From Planomonospora sp. ID67723 (GTDB lineage: Bacteria > Actinomycetota > Actinomycetes > Streptosporangiales > Streptosporangiaceae): a stretch of 64,000 nucleotides of DNA. The notes beneath the pieces were generated by a model. The model made no database searches. It worked only from the letters and a program-made list of their open reading frames with translations, and was not told where the DNA came from. Of this stretch, positions 33,132-43,035 are shown one piece after another. A program made the position numbers and the translations under genes. Location of the stretch: assembly GCF_015711605.1 (NCBI RefSeq), contig NZ_JABTEZ010000006.1, positions 310,001 through 374,000 of the forward strand. Direction: 5' to 3'. Each line of letters opens with the position of its first letter. The stretch's first letter is position 1.

Positions 33132-34738
33132 CGCCGGGGGGTGAAGACCACCCGGCGGCCGTCACCCCGGTCGGCCACCCGCGTGGTCGAGGAGCCGACC
33201 AGCAGCAGGCAGCGCATGTCCACCGCCGCCGGGTCCAGGTCGGCGAGGGTGGTCACCGTCACGCTCTCCTTCGCCCCGCCGACGTTCCGGCCGATGACGA
33301 CCGGGGTCTGCGGCGCACGGTGCTCCAGCAGCAGGTCGCGGGCGGCGGCCACCTGCCAGGTCCGGCTCTTCGACGCCGGGTTGTAGATCGCCAGCACCAG
33401 GTCGGCCTTGGCCGCCGCGCTGATCCGTCCCGCCACCACGTCCCACGGCTTGAGCAGGTCCGAAAGCGACAGCACGCAGTAGTCGTGCCCCAGCGGCGCG
33501 CCCGCCCGGCTCGCGACGGCGTGCGCCGCGGTCAGGCCCGGCAGCACCCGTACCGGGACCCCGGAGAAACGGGGCTCGCAGGCCACCTCCAGCACGGCGC
33601 TCGCCATCGCGAACACGCCGGGGTCGCCGGAGGAGACCACCGCGACCCGGGACCCGGCCATGGCCAGCTCCAGCGCGTGCGCGGCCCGCTCGGCCTCCAC
33701 CCGGTTGTCGGTGGCGTGGCGGCGCTGGCGCGGGTTGGGCGGGACCCTGTCCAGGTAGGGGCCGTACCCGACGAGCTCGTCGGCGGCGGCCAGCGCCTCC
33801 TGCGCCTCCGGGGTCAGCCACGGCCTCCCCGCCGGGCCGAGCCCGACCACCACGACTTCGCCGGCCCCGGCCCCCCGCCCGGCCGTGCCCGCCGTGCTCG
33901 CCCGGACGGCCTCACCGGACAGGCCCCGGCCGTCCGTCCCGGCGTCCGCCGTACGGGCCGGTCCGGCATCCGGTGCGGGCATCGCCGCGTTGACCGGGCT
34001 GGGGATCAGGGCCAGCGAGAAGTACGGCACGCTGTCCGGGTCCACCTCGGCCAGCGGGGCCAGACGCTGGGCGCCGGTGGTGGCGCGCTCCACGTACCAG
34101 GCCTCGCCGAGGCGGCCCGCCTTCTCCAGCGCCCCGCGGACCTTGGTGAACGTCCGGCCGAGCTTGAGGATCGCCGCCGAGTCGGTGGCCGCCAGCCGCT
34201 CGGCCAGCACCTCGGCGGAGAGGGTGCCCGGCAGGATCGTCAACGTCTCGTCCCGCTCGACCAGCGGCCGCCCGAGGACCGCCGCCGCCCCGCTGACCGA
34301 CGTCACGCCGGGGACCACCTCGGTGACGTACCGGTGCGACAGGCGCTTGTGCATGTGCATGTAGGAGCCGTAGAAGAGCGGGTCGCCCTCGCACAGCACC
34401 ACGACGTCGCGCCCGGCGTCCAGGTGGGCGGCCAGCCGCAGCGCGCACTCGGCGTAGAAGTCGTCGATCGCTCCCTGGTAACCGCCGGGGTGGTCGGTGG
34501 TCTCCGTGGTGAGCGGGTAGATGAGGGCCTCCTCGATCTGGCCCTCGCGGAGGTACGGCGCGGCGACCGAGCGGGCGATGCTCCGGCCGTGCCGCGCGCT
34601 GTGGTAGGCGATCACGTCGGCCTCGCCGAGCAGCCGGGCCGCCTTGACCGTCACCAGCTCCGGATCGCCGGGCCCGAGCCCCACTCCCCACAGCCGCCCC
34701 GCCGTGCCCGCAGTCCGGCCCGCAATCTGGTCAGTCAT
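33119..34738 (-). CDS. cobIJ: Fused precorrin-2 C20- and precorrin-3B C17-methyltransferase
   Basis: The 539-aa protein joins two SAM-dependent tetrapyrrole methylases. Domain 1 (about 14-250) starts LWGVGLGPGDPELVTVKAAR and has VVVLCEGDPLFYGSYMHM (CobI/CbiL). An Ala/Gly/Thr-rich linker (about 255-290) follows. Domain 2 (about 293-539) starts VVVVGLGPAGRPWLTPEAQE and has VAVVSSGDPGVFAMASAVLE and LAIYNPASKSRTWQ (CobJ/CbiH). CobI-CobJ fusions are common in actinobacteria. It methylates C20 and then C17 with ring contraction. Ends convergently over cobK; starts 8 bp after cobH. Confidence 0.93.
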   Translation of the reverse strand: MTDQIAGRTAGTAGRLWGVGLGPGDPELVTVKAARLLGEADVIAYHSARHGRSIARSVAAPYLREGQIEEALIYPLTTETTDHPGGYQGAIDDFYAECALRLAAHLDAGRDVVVLCEGDPLFYGSYMHMHKRLSHRYVTEVVPGVTSVSGAAAVLGRPLVERDETLTILPGTLSAEVLAERLAATDSAAILKLGRTFTKVRGALEKAGRLGEAWYVERATTGAQRLAPLAEVDPDSVPYFSLALIPSPVNAAMPAPDAGPARTADAGTDGRGLSGEAVRASTAGTAGRGAGAGEVVVVGLGPAGRPWLTPEAQEALAAADELVGYGPYLDRVPPNPRQRRHATDNRVEAERAAHALELAMAGSRVAVVSSGDPGVFAMASAVLEVACEPRFSGVPVRVLPGLTAAHAVASRAGAPLGHDYCVLSLSDLLKPWDVVAGRISAAAKADLVLAIYNPASKSRTWQVAAARDLLLEHRAPQTPVVIGRNVGGAKESVTVTTLADLDPAAVDMRCLLLVGSSTTRVADRGDGRRVVFTPRRYPA

Positions 34739-34745
34739 ACCGATC

Positions 34746-35372
34746 TCACTCTTCCTCGCAGGCGATCGCGTTGATGGCGGCGGCGGTCATCGCGCTGCCG
34801 CCGCGGCGGCCGTGCACGACCAGGTACTCCAGGCCCGCCGGATGCTCGGCGAGAGCCTGCTTGGACTCGGCGGCGCCGATGAAGCCGACCGGGACGCCCA
34901 GGACGGCGGCCGGCCGCCCGGCGCCCTCCTCGACCATCTCCAGCAGCCGGAACAGCGCGGTCGGCGCGTTGCCGATCGCGACGACGGAGCCCTCCAGGCG
35001 GTCCCGCCACAGTTCCAGGGCGGCGGCGCTGCGCGTGGTGCCCAGTCGCTCGGCCAGCTCCGGCACCCGCGGATCGCCGAGCGTGCAGACGACGTCGTTC
35101 CCGGCGGGGAGGCGGCGGCGGGTGACCCCGGAGGCCACCATCATGGCGTCGCACAGCACCGGGGCCCCGGCGCGCAGCGCGGTCCGGGCCGTCGCGACGA
35201 CGCCGGGCGACCAGCCGAGGTCGGAGACGAGATCCACCATGCCGCAGGCGTGGATCATGCGGACCGCCACCTGGGCGACGTCCCCGGGCAGCCCGGCGAG
35301 GTCGGCCTCGGCGCGGATGGTGGCGAAGGAACGGCGGTAGATCTCCGCGCCGTCGCGGATGTAGTCGATCAC
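34746..35372 (-). CDS. cobH: Precorrin-8X methylmutase
   Basis: The 208-aa protein has the CobH/CbiC blocks [30 protein letters not shown] (catalytic His), [34 protein letters not shown] and [16 protein letters not shown]. It moves the methyl group from C11 to C12 to give hydrogenobyrinate. ATG 35372 overlaps the cobG stop by 4 nt, so translation is coupled within the cobG-cobH-cobIJ operon. Confidence 0.95.
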   Translation of the reverse strand: MIDYIRDGAEIYRRSFATIRAEADLAGLPGDVAQVAVRMIHACGMVDLVSDLGWSPGVVATARTALRAGAPVLCDAMMVASGVTRRRLPAGNDVVCTLGDPRVPELAERLGTTRSAAALELWRDRLEGSVVAIGNAPTALFRLLEMVEEGAGRPAAVLGVPVGFIGAAESKQALAEHPAGLEYLVVHGRRGGSAMTAAAINAIACEEE

Positions 35373-36739
35373 TTTTCCCCTCTGGCGGCCGCCACCGCGG
35401 CCGCGGTCTGCTCGATGTCCGCACAGGCCAGGCTCTGGCCGCCCAGCTCCACCCGGTAGCCGTCACCGGTCGCGACCGCCTCCACGACCCGCCCCCTGGG
35501 GCGACCGCAGCGCCGTTCGCAGCCCGCCCAGTGCACCGGGAGCGTACCGCCCCCGTGCCCGGAGCCGGAGCCGGCGGTGGCCGCGACCGCGAGAGCCGCG
35601 TCGGCCTGGACGTCGGCCAGGGACTTGGCGCAGCCGGGACGGCCGGTGCAGGCGCTCACACCGGCCCACGGCGACCCCGGGCCGGTGACCAGCCCGGCGT
35701 CCGCCAGCCGGGTGATCGCCGCGCCGGCCTCGTGGCCGGCCAGACCGGGAAGCACCACTCCGCGCCACGGCGTGAGCCGTACCTCGCCGCCGGAGCGTGC
35801 GCCGTCCGGAGAGGCGGAACCGGCGAGGTCCGCGAGCAGCTCCGCCTGGGCCGAGGTCAGGCGTCCCAGCGGCGCCCCCACCCCCAGGGCGACGCGGCCG
35901 TCCCGGCCGGGGAGGACGCCCAGTGGCCCCGCGACGGCGGGGCGGAGCCGTACCGGCTCCCGGACCCGCGCGCTCAGAGCGGCGCGGACGCGGGCCGTCA
36001 CGCGGGCGGGGCCGTCCGGGAGCTCCTTGATCCGCCAGGCGGTGACCTCCCGGTCGGCCGAATCCGCGAGCTCCGCGAGCTCCGCGAGGAACGCCTCGGC
36101 CACGGCGAGCAGGGCGGGCACCGCTGCGTCGAGGGGAACCCGAAGGCCGCTGTCGGCACCTGCGACGACCAGTCCGGTCCCGTCCGCGCCGACGGGAAGG
36201 ATCCCGGCGTCGGCGCCGAGCCCGGCGACGTCCCCCCGCCCGTCGTCGAGAGCGAACAGGAACCTGCCGGAGAGGGCGGCCAGGGCGGGACGGGCGCACA
36301 GCAGCCGGTCCAGTTCGGAGACCAGCGGGCCGACGTCCACCGTGCCCGCCCCGTCGCAGCCGGTCAGCGGGGAGGCCAGGATGTTGCGGACCCGTTCGTG
36401 GGTGGGAGAGGGCAGCAGCCCGGCGCGCGCCATCCGGGCCGCGAATCCGGACGGGATCCGTGCGTCCGGCTCGGGGAGCCGCTCGCCGTCCTCCGGAACG
36501 CCCCCGGTGCCCGTCCCGGTTCGCAGACCGCGCACCTGGACGTTCGCCCGGGAGGTCAGCTCGATGACGCCCGTACCGTGCCCGGCGGCGGCCCGGGCGA
36601 GTTCGCGCAGCTGGGCTGCGGTGAGTCTGCCTCCGGGAACCCGGACGCGCGCCAGCCCCCCGTCGGCGGCGGCATGGACCTGGAGGGCTCCCGGACATGC
36701 GTCAAGCCGGGTTCGTCCGGATAAGTCAACATTGACCAC
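35369..36739 (-). CDS. cobG: Precorrin-3B synthase
   Basis: The 456-aa protein has the nitrite/sulfite reductase half-domains of CobG. One repeat contains [17 protein letters not shown]; the Fe4S4 ligands are in [17 protein letters not shown] and [14 protein letters not shown] (two Cys each). CobG uses O2 to hydroxylate precorrin-3A and form a lactone, a step of the aerobic pathway. GTG 36739 starts the conserved part, but no ribosome site is present, so the mRNA may be leaderless. First gene of the operon, divergent from the riboswitch-cobN unit. Confidence 0.9.
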   Translation of the reverse strand: MVNVDLSGRTRLDACPGALQVHAAADGGLARVRVPGGRLTAAQLRELARAAAGHGTGVIELTSRANVQVRGLRTGTGTGGVPEDGERLPEPDARIPSGFAARMARAGLLPSPTHERVRNILASPLTGCDGAGTVDVGPLVSELDRLLCARPALAALSGRFLFALDDGRGDVAGLGADAGILPVGADGTGLVVAGADSGLRVPLDAAVPALLAVAEAFLAELAELADSADREVTAWRIKELPDGPARVTARVRAALSARVREPVRLRPAVAGPLGVLPGRDGRVALGVGAPLGRLTSAQAELLADLAGSASPDGARSGGEVRLTPWRGVVLPGLAGHEAGAAITRLADAGLVTGPGSPWAGVSACTGRPGCAKSLADVQADAALAVAATAGSGSGHGGGTLPVHWAGCERRCGRPRGRVVEAVATGDGYRVELGGQSLACADIEQTAAAVAAARGEK

Positions 36740-36794
36740 GGAGGGGATGCTAATGCCAGTTTCTTGTGAGGATCGGTCTGCCGTAGTCTCATGG

Positions 36795-36985
36795 TGATCG
36801 ATGGCAGAGGGAGGAAGCCGGTGCGAATCCGGCGCGGTCCCGCCACTGTGACCGGGGAGCGAACCCCACCACGGCCACCGCCCGGACGGGTGGGAAGGCC
36901 GGGGGGAGCACTGATCCGGGAGCCAGGAGACTCCAGCCGTCGCGTCCGACGACGACCCGGGGCGAGGACCCCGAGGGAGGAACCC
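36795..36985 (+). ncRNA. Cobalamin (B12) riboswitch
   Basis: The leader has the conserved series GAAGCCGGTGCGAATCCGGC, then GCGGTCCCGCCACTGTGACC, then the B12-box-like GAGCCAGGAGACTC near 36921, followed by a GC-rich expression platform (36945-36990). It lies 50 nt upstream of cobN and on the same strand. On binding adenosylcobalamin it should switch cobN off, probably by hiding its ribosome site or by termination. Confidence 0.93.
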
Positions 36986-37035
36986 GCTGTGCGCTTTTCG
37001 CCGTCCCCCGCCGCGACCCTTGTGGAGCGTGGCGC

Positions 37036-40000
37036 GTGATCCTCCTGCTCTCGACCTCCGACACCGACCTGCTCAGCGCCCGCGCCAGCGGCGCCGCCTA
37101 CCGGCTGGGCAACCCCGCCCGGCTCGCCGCCGGGGACCTGCCGCCGCTGCTGGAGGGCGTGGACCTGGTGGTGGTCCGGCTGCTGGGCGGCCGCCGCGCC
37201 TGGGAGGAGGGCCTGGACGCCCTGCTGGCCGGAGACCGGCCCGTCGTCGTGCTCGGCGGCGAGCAGGCGCCCGACGCCGAGCTGATGGAGCTGTCCACCG
37301 TGCCCGGCGGCGTCTGCGCCGAGGCGCACGCCTACCTCGCCCACGGCGGCCCCGCCAACCTCGCCGAGCTCCACCGGTTCCTGTCCGACACCGTGCTGCT
37401 CACCGGCCACGGTTTCGCCGCGCCCGAGCCCACGCCGCCGTGGGGGGTGCTGGAGCGCGAGCCGCGCGGGGGAGAGGGGCGGCCGGTCGTCGGCGTCCTG
37501 TACTACCGGGCCCACCACGTGGCCGGGAACACCGCGTTCGTCGAGACCCTGTGCGCGGCGATCGAGGACGCGGGCGGGCGCGCGCTGCCCGTCTACTGCG
37601 CCTCCCTGCGCAGCGCGGAGCCGGAGCTGCTCGCGACGCTGCGGCAGGTGGACGCCCTGGTGGTGACGGTGCTCGCGGCCGGGGGCACCCGCCCGGCGAC
37701 CGCGTCGGCCGGCGGCGACGACGAGGCGTGGGACGTCGGGGCGCTGGCCGAGCTGGACGTGCCGATCCTGCAGGGGCTCTGCCTGACCGGCAGCCGCGCG
37801 GCGTGGGAGGCCAACGACGACGGCCTCTCGCCGCTGGACGCCGCCACCCAGGTCGCGATCCCCGAGTTCGACGGCCGGATCATCACGGTGCCGTTCTCGT
37901 TCAAGGAGATCGATCCCGACGGGCTGACGGTCTACGCCGCCGACCCCGAGCGGGCCGCGCGGGTGGCCGGGATCGCGGTCCGGCACGCCGTGCTGCGGCA
38001 CGTCCCGGCGGCGGAGCGGCGGATCGCGCTGATGCTCTCGGCCTACCCCACCAAGCACTCGCGCGTCGGCAACGCCGTCGGCCTGGACACGCCCGCGAGC
38101 CTGGTGCGGCTGCTGGCCGCGATGCGCGAGCACGGCTACGACATCGGGGCGGACGGCGAGCTGCCCGGTGTGGCCGGGCAGGACGGCGACGCGCTCATCC
38201 ACGCGCTGATCGCCGCCGGCGGGCAGGACCAGGAGTGGCTCACCGAGGAGCAGCTCGCCGCCAACCCGGTGCGCATCGCGGCGAGAGCCTACGCCGAGTG
38301 GTACGGCACGCTCCCCGGCGACCTGCGCGACGGGATCGAGCGGCACTGGGGCCCGCCCCCCGGCGAGCTGTTCGTGGACCGCTCGCGCGACCCCGAGGGC
38401 GAGATCGTGCTGGCCGCGCTCCGGGCCGGCAACGTCGTGGTGATGGTCCAGCCGCCGCGCGGCTTCGGCGAGAACCCGATCGCCATCTACCACGACCCGG
38501 ACCTGCCGCCCAGCCACCACTACCTGGCCGCCTACCGCTGGCTGGCCGACGGGTTCGGCGCGCACGCCGTGGTGCACGTCGGCAAGCACGGCAATCTGGA
38601 GTGGCTGCCCGGCAAGTCGGCCGGGATGTCGGCCTCCTGCGGACCGGACGCCGCCCTCGGCGACCTGCCGCTGATCTACCCGTTCCTGGTCAACGACCCC
38701 GGTGAGGGCACCCAGGCCAAGCGCCGCGCGCACGCGACCCTGGTGGACCACCTGGTTCCGCCGATGGCCCGCGCCGACGCCTACGGAGACCTGGCCAGGC
38801 TGGAGCAGCTCCTCGACGAGCACGCCTCCATCGCCGCCATGGACCCGGCCAAGCTCCCCGCGATCCGCGCCCAGATCTGGACCCTGATCCAGGCGGCGAG
38901 GCTCGACCACGACCTCGGGGTCGAGGGCCGCCCGCACGACGCCGAGTTCGACGACTTCCTGCTGCACCTGGACGGCTGGCTCTGCGAGGTCAAGGACGTC
39001 CAGATCCGCGACGGCCTGCACGTCCTCGGCGCGGCCCCGAAGGGCCCGGCCCGCGTCGACCTGGTCCTGGCCATGCTCCGGGCCCGTCAGCTCTGGGCCG
39101 GGACCCAGGCGCTTCCCGGCCTGCGGGAGGCACTGGGCCTGGCGGAGGACGGCACCGCGAGCCGTACCGGCGTCGACGAGGCCGAGACCGTGGCCCGGTC
39201 CCTGGTGGAGGCCATGGAGGCCCGGGGCTGGGATCCCGGCGCCGCCGCCGGGGTGACCGAGGCCGTTCTCACGGGCGGCCGGGCGGACCTGGCGGATCGG
39301 GGAGCGGTGGAGCGGATCCTGCGGTTCGCCGCGACCGAGGTGGTGCCCAGGCTGGCGCGGACCACTGACGAGATCGGCGCGATCCTGCACGCGCTCGACG
39401 GCGGGTACGTGCCCGCCGGGCCGAGCGGCTCCCCGCTGCGCGGGCTGATCAACGTGCTGCCCACCGGCCGGAACTTCTACTCGGTCGATCCCAAGGCCGT
39501 GCCGAGCAGGCTGGCGTGGGAGACCGGGCAGGCCATGGCCGACTCGCTGCTGGAGCGCTACCGGGCCGACACGGGCCAGTGGCCCCGGTCCGTGGGGCTG
39601 TCGGTGTGGGGGACCAGCGCCATGCGCACCGCGGGCGACGACGTGGCCGAGGTGCTCGCGCTGCTCGGCGTCCGGCCCGTCTGGGACGAGGCCTCGCGGC
39701 GGGTGACCGGGCTGGAGGCGATCCCCGCCGGCGAGCTGGGCCGTCCCCGGGTGGACGTCACGGTCCGCATCAGCGGCTTCTTCCGGGATGCGTTCCCGCA
39801 CGTCGTGGCCATGCTCGACGACGCCGTGCGGCTGGTCGCCGCGCTGGAGGAGCCCGAGGAGGACAACTACGTCCGGGCCCACGTGCTGGCCGACGCCGGC
39901 CGAGGGGACCGGGCCGCCTACCGGATCTTCGGCTCCCGCCCCGGGGCCTACGGCGCGGGGCTCCTGCCGCTCATCGACAGCCGCAACTGGCGCGACGACG

Positions 40001-40644
40001 CCGACCTCGCCGAGGTCTACGCGGTCTGGGGCGGGTTCGCCTACGGCCGGGGCGTCGACGGAGTCCCGGCGCGCGAGGACATGGAGAGCGCCTACCGGCG
40101 CATCGCCGTGGCGGCCAAGAACGTCGACACCCGCGAGCACGACATCGCCGACTCCGACGACTACTTCCAGTACCACGGCGGCATGGTCGCCACCGTCCGC
40201 GCCCTCACCGGACGGGCCCCGGCCGCCTACGTGGGCGACAGCACCCGCCCCGAGGCCGTGCGCACCCGGACGCTCTCGGAGGAGACCTCCAGGATCTTCC
40301 GCGCCCGCGTGGTGAACCCGCGCTGGCTGGCCGCCATGCGCAGGCACGGCTACAAGGGGGCCTTCGAGCTCGCCGCCACCGTCGACTACCTGTTCGGCTA
40401 CGACGCCACCACCGGCGTCGTCGCCGACTGGATGTACGACAGGCTCGCGGCCGCGTACGTGCTGGACCCGGAGAACCAGGCGTTCCTGGCCGAGTCCAAC
40501 CCGTGGGCGCTGCACGGCATCGCCGAGCGCCTGCTGGAGGCCGCCGAACGGGGCATGTGGCAGCAGCCGGATCCCGACATCCTGGCCGGCCTCCAGGAGG
40601 TCTACCTCAAGGCGGAGGGGGACCTGGAGGAGGGGCGCGGGTGA
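37036..40644 (+). CDS. cobN: Aerobic cobaltochelatase subunit CobN
   Basis: The 1202-aa protein starts at GTG 37036 (VILLLSTSDTDLLSARASGA). It has the CobN/magnesium-chelatase ChlH hallmarks: GVLYYRAHHVAGNTAFVETL, ALMLSAYPTKHSRVGNAVGL, AHAVVHVGKHGNLEWLPGKS, INVLPTGRNFYSVDPKAVPS and GQWPRSVGLSVWGTSAMRT. With CobS and CobT it inserts Co2+ into hydrogenobyrinic acid a,c-diamide using ATP. Those partners are not in the window. Length fits the family (about 1200-1300). Controlled by the upstream B12 riboswitch. Confidence 0.96.
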   Translation: MILLLSTSDTDLLSARASGAAYRLGNPARLAAGDLPPLLEGVDLVVVRLLGGRRAWEEGLDALLAGDRPVVVLGGEQAPDAELMELSTVPGGVCAEAHAYLAHGGPANLAELHRFLSDTVLLTGHGFAAPEPTPPWGVLEREPRGGEGRPVVGVLYYRAHHVAGNTAFVETLCAAIEDAGGRALPVYCASLRSAEPELLATLRQVDALVVTVLAAGGTRPATASAGGDDEAWDVGALAELDVPILQGLCLTGSRAAWEANDDGLSPLDAATQVAIPEFDGRIITVPFSFKEIDPDGLTVYAADPERAARVAGIAVRHAVLRHVPAAERRIALMLSAYPTKHSRVGNAVGLDTPASLVRLLAAMREHGYDIGADGELPGVAGQDGDALIHALIAAGGQDQEWLTEEQLAANPVRIAARAYAEWYGTLPGDLRDGIERHWGPPPGELFVDRSRDPEGEIVLAALRAGNVVVMVQPPRGFGENPIAIYHDPDLPPSHHYLAAYRWLADGFGAHAVVHVGKHGNLEWLPGKSAGMSASCGPDAALGDLPLIYPFLVNDPGEGTQAKRRAHATLVDHLVPPMARADAYGDLARLEQLLDEHASIAAMDPAKLPAIRAQIWTLIQAARLDHDLGVEGRPHDAEFDDFLLHLDGWLCEVKDVQIRDGLHVLGAAPKGPARVDLVLAMLRARQLWAGTQALPGLREALGLAEDGTASRTGVDEAETVARSLVEAMEARGWDPGAAAGVTEAVLTGGRADLADRGAVERILRFAATEVVPRLARTTDEIGAILHALDGGYVPAGPSGSPLRGLINVLPTGRNFYSVDPKAVPSRLAWETGQAMADSLLERYRADTGQWPRSVGLSVWGTSAMRTAGDDVAEVLALLGVRPVWDEASRRVTGLEAIPAGELGRPRVDVTVRISGFFRDAFPHVVAMLDDAVRLVAALEEPEEDNYVRAHVLADAGRGDRAAYRIFGSRPGAYGAGLLPLIDSRNWRDDADLAEVYAVWGGFAYGRGVDGVPAREDMESAYRRIAVAAKNVDTREHDIADSDDYFQYHGGMVATVRALTGRAPAAYVGDSTRPEAVRTRTLSEETSRIFRARVVNPRWLAAMRRHGYKGAFELAATVDYLFGYDATTGVVADWMYDRLAAAYVLDPENQAFLAESNPWALHGIAERLLEAAERGMWQQPDPDILAGLQEVYLKAEGDLEEGRG

Positions 40645-40752
40645 CTCCGCGCCGCGCCGGGAACCTTGAGCCGAATCGCTTGGTTCGCCTACTCATCTCA
40701 CGACGAGTCAGGAAATTCCGGATCTTGTACGGCTCGCACGTCGCCGCCCAGG

Positions 40753-41967
40753 ATGGAGGCCGTGGACAGACTCGACGCGTTCTACCGTGACCCCTACCCC
40801 GTCTACGCCGATGCCAGGCGGGCACCGGGTCTCACCTTCGTCCCCGAACTCGACGCGTGGCTGGTCGCCAGACATGCCGATGTGCGCGAGGTGCTGTCCA
40901 GGCCGGAGGACTTCTCCTCGGCCGGCGCGCTGCGGCCGGACGTCGTGCCGGGGCGGGCCGCGCTCGCCGAACTGGCCGGGGGAGTGGGCGGGGGGAAGGT
41001 CGTGCTCACCGCCGACGGACCCGAACACCAGCGCCTGCGCCGGCCCCTGACCAGAGGTTTCTCGCCCGCCCGGGTCGCCGCCGCGCTGCCGTTCGTCGCC
41101 GGGCGCGCCGCGGCGCTCATCGGCTCCTTCGCCGGCGCCGGGAAGGTCGAGTGGATGTCCGCCTACGCCCGGCCGCTTCCGGCCGACGTCATCGGCCACC
41201 TGTTCGGCCTGGACCCGGGCGACGTGCAGGAGGCGATCCTCGGCGGCGAGCACGCCGAGGATCTGCTGTTCCGGCCCCTGGCGGAGGAGGAGCAGGTGGA
41301 CGCCGCGCGCAGGGTCGTCGCCCTGCAGCGGCTTCTCGACGGCTACGCCCGCAGCCGCAGGAGGGAGCCGCGCGAGGACGTGACCAGCGAGATGGTGCGG
41401 GCGCTCGCGCCGGGCGACGGCGAGCCGACCGCCGAGCAGCGCGGGGAGGTGGTGTCGAACCTGCAGAACCTCCTGCTCGCGGGACACCTGACCACCACCG
41501 CGCTGCTCGGCACGAGCCTGCTTCACCTGCTGCGCGACCGCCGCCAGTGGGAGCTGCTGTGCGAACGGCCGGAGTTGATCCCCGCGGCGATCGAGGAGGC
41601 CGCCCGCTACGACGCCCCTGTGCAGGGCTTCCGCCGTACGGTCACCCGGTCGCTGGAGCTGTCGGGAACCCCTCTGAAGGCAGGTGACGTCGTCTTCGCG
41701 GCGTACGGCTCCGCGGGCCGGGACGAGGCCGTGCACGACGACGCGGAGAGGTTCGACATCACGCGCGAGTCCTCCGCCCGTCACCTGTCCTTCGGGCACG
41801 GCGTGCACGGCTGCCCCGGTTCGCAGCTGGCCCGCCACCAGGTCCGGATCACCCTGGAACTGCTCGTCCGCGAGCTGCCGGGATTGCGGCCGGCGGGGAA
41901 CGAGCCGGTCACCATGGCTCCGACCATGCTCCACCGCTCACCCGAGCGGCTCCCTCTGGCCTGGTGA
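40753..41967 (+). CDS. Cytochrome P450 (type A, about 404 aa)
   Basis: The haem ligand motif is LSFGHGVHGCPGSQLARHQ with Cys354. The ExxR motif is EAAR (282-285). The I-helix reads LLLAGHLTTTALLG (241-254): the acidic residue normally before Thr in AG(x)(E/D)TT is Leu, which could change proton delivery. It is soluble and would use a ferredoxin; none is encoded nearby. ATG 40753 starts MEAVDRLDAFYRDPYPVYAD; a GTG at 40762 is an alternative. It lies 108 bp after cobN. Substrate unknown. Confidence 0.9.
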   Translation: MEAVDRLDAFYRDPYPVYADARRAPGLTFVPELDAWLVARHADVREVLSRPEDFSSAGALRPDVVPGRAALAELAGGVGGGKVVLTADGPEHQRLRRPLTRGFSPARVAAALPFVAGRAAALIGSFAGAGKVEWMSAYARPLPADVIGHLFGLDPGDVQEAILGGEHAEDLLFRPLAEEEQVDAARRVVALQRLLDGYARSRRREPREDVTSEMVRALAPGDGEPTAEQRGEVVSNLQNLLLAGHLTTTALLGTSLLHLLRDRRQWELLCERPELIPAAIEEAARYDAPVQGFRRTVTRSLELSGTPLKAGDVVFAAYGSAGRDEAVHDDAERFDITRESSARHLSFGHGVHGCPGSQLARHQVRITLELLVRELPGLRPAGNEPVTMAPTMLHRSPERLPLAW

Positions 41968-42143
41968 GCCACGCCTCCGGTCCGGGACGCCCGGCGGGGA
42001 GCGGAGTGATGAGGACGGCGCAGGCGGGCGGCTCCCGGCGCGGGCGGCGGCGCGGAACTGTCGGTGGCGGCGGCCAGAATCGTCCCACGCGCGACGGAAC
42101 GGCGGGAGGCTCCGCCGTTCGCACCGGAGAGGACGGCAAGACG

Positions 42144-42809
42144 ATGGCCACGTTCGTTCTGATCCACGGCGGCGGGGGCGTCGCCTGGCAGTGGCACCTG
42201 CTCGATCCCGAGCTGCGCGCACGGGGGCACGAGGTCGTCGCCGTCGACCTGCCGCTCGCGGAGGAGACGGCGGGGCTGGCCGAGCTCGCCGACGCGGTGG
42301 TCGACGCCGTCGGCGAGCGCACCGACCTGGTCGTGGTGGCCCACTCCTGGGGCGGGTTCGTCGGCCCGCTGGTGTGCGACCGGGTCCGGGCCGATCTGCT
42401 GGTGCTGCTGGCGGGCATGATCCCCGCGCCGGGCGAGCCGCCGGGCGACTGGTGGACCGAGACCGGTTTCGAGGACCCCGGGGGAGACGACCCGGTCGCG
42501 ACGTTCTGCCACGACCTCCCGCCGGAGCTGGCCGCCGAGGTCATGGGACGCGGCCAGGGCCACGCCGAGCGCTCGCTGGTCGAGCCCTGGCCGCTGCAGG
42601 CCTGGCCCGACGTGCCGACCAGGCTCCTGATCTGCCGCGACGACCGGTTCTTCCGCCCGGAGTTCATGCGCGAGGTCGCACGCGAGCGCCTGGGCATCAC
42701 ACCCGACGAGATCGGCGGCAGTCACATGGTCATGCTCTCCCGCCCGCAGGAGCTGGCCGCCCGCCTCGACGACTACGCCCGCCGGGCCCGAGGGCCGCGT
42801 CAGAAGTAG
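42144..42809 (+). CDS. Alpha/beta hydrolase (MenH/salicylate-esterase-like)
   Basis: The 221-aa protein starts MATFVLIHGGGGVAWQWHLL, an oxyanion-hole HGGG at 8-11. It has the nucleophile elbow VVVAHSWGGFVG (Ser68), and a C-terminal GGSHMVMLSRPQELA with the catalytic His. This HGxxxGxxxW...SHMxMLSxPxxLA pattern is typical of plant-SABP2-like esterases in bacteria. Cytoplasmic. Substrate unknown. The frame is open to 41964, but the conserved part begins at ATG 42144 with GGAGAGG upstream. Confidence 0.85.
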   Translation: MATFVLIHGGGGVAWQWHLLDPELRARGHEVVAVDLPLAEETAGLAELADAVVDAVGERTDLVVVAHSWGGFVGPLVCDRVRADLLVLLAGMIPAPGEPPGDWWTETGFEDPGGDDPVATFCHDLPPELAAEVMGRGQGHAERSLVEPWPLQAWPDVPTRLLICRDDRFFRPEFMREVARERLGITPDEIGGSHMVMLSRPQELAARLDDYARRARGPRQK

Positions 42810-43035
42810 ATCAAGGACTGGCGGGCTCGACGGGGTGCCGGGCGCGGCGGAGCCGCCGGCCGGGAGCCGCCCGAGCCTTCCGGGGGGCGTCACCCTGTCG
42901 CCCGGGCGGGGACGGCTGAAACTTACAGGCCCTCGGCAGACCGCGCCGCAGGTCGGCGCGATGCCGGTGGACCGGCCGCTTCCCGTTTCCCGATGGGCTG
43001 CCTACCATCGGCGCGGGCGACGGCAAGGAGCGGAA

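Noticed and set aside
32162-34774. 870-codon open frame on the plus strand
   Set aside because: It spans cbiD, cobK and cobIJ in wrong frames. Its repeat VSQSCGAAM is just the translated 27-bp DNA repeat.
36556-40515. 1319-codon open frame on the minus strand
   Set aside because: It is antisense to cobN and cobG; the GC-rich third positions of the real genes keep this strand free of stops. The product is low-complexity and matches no family.
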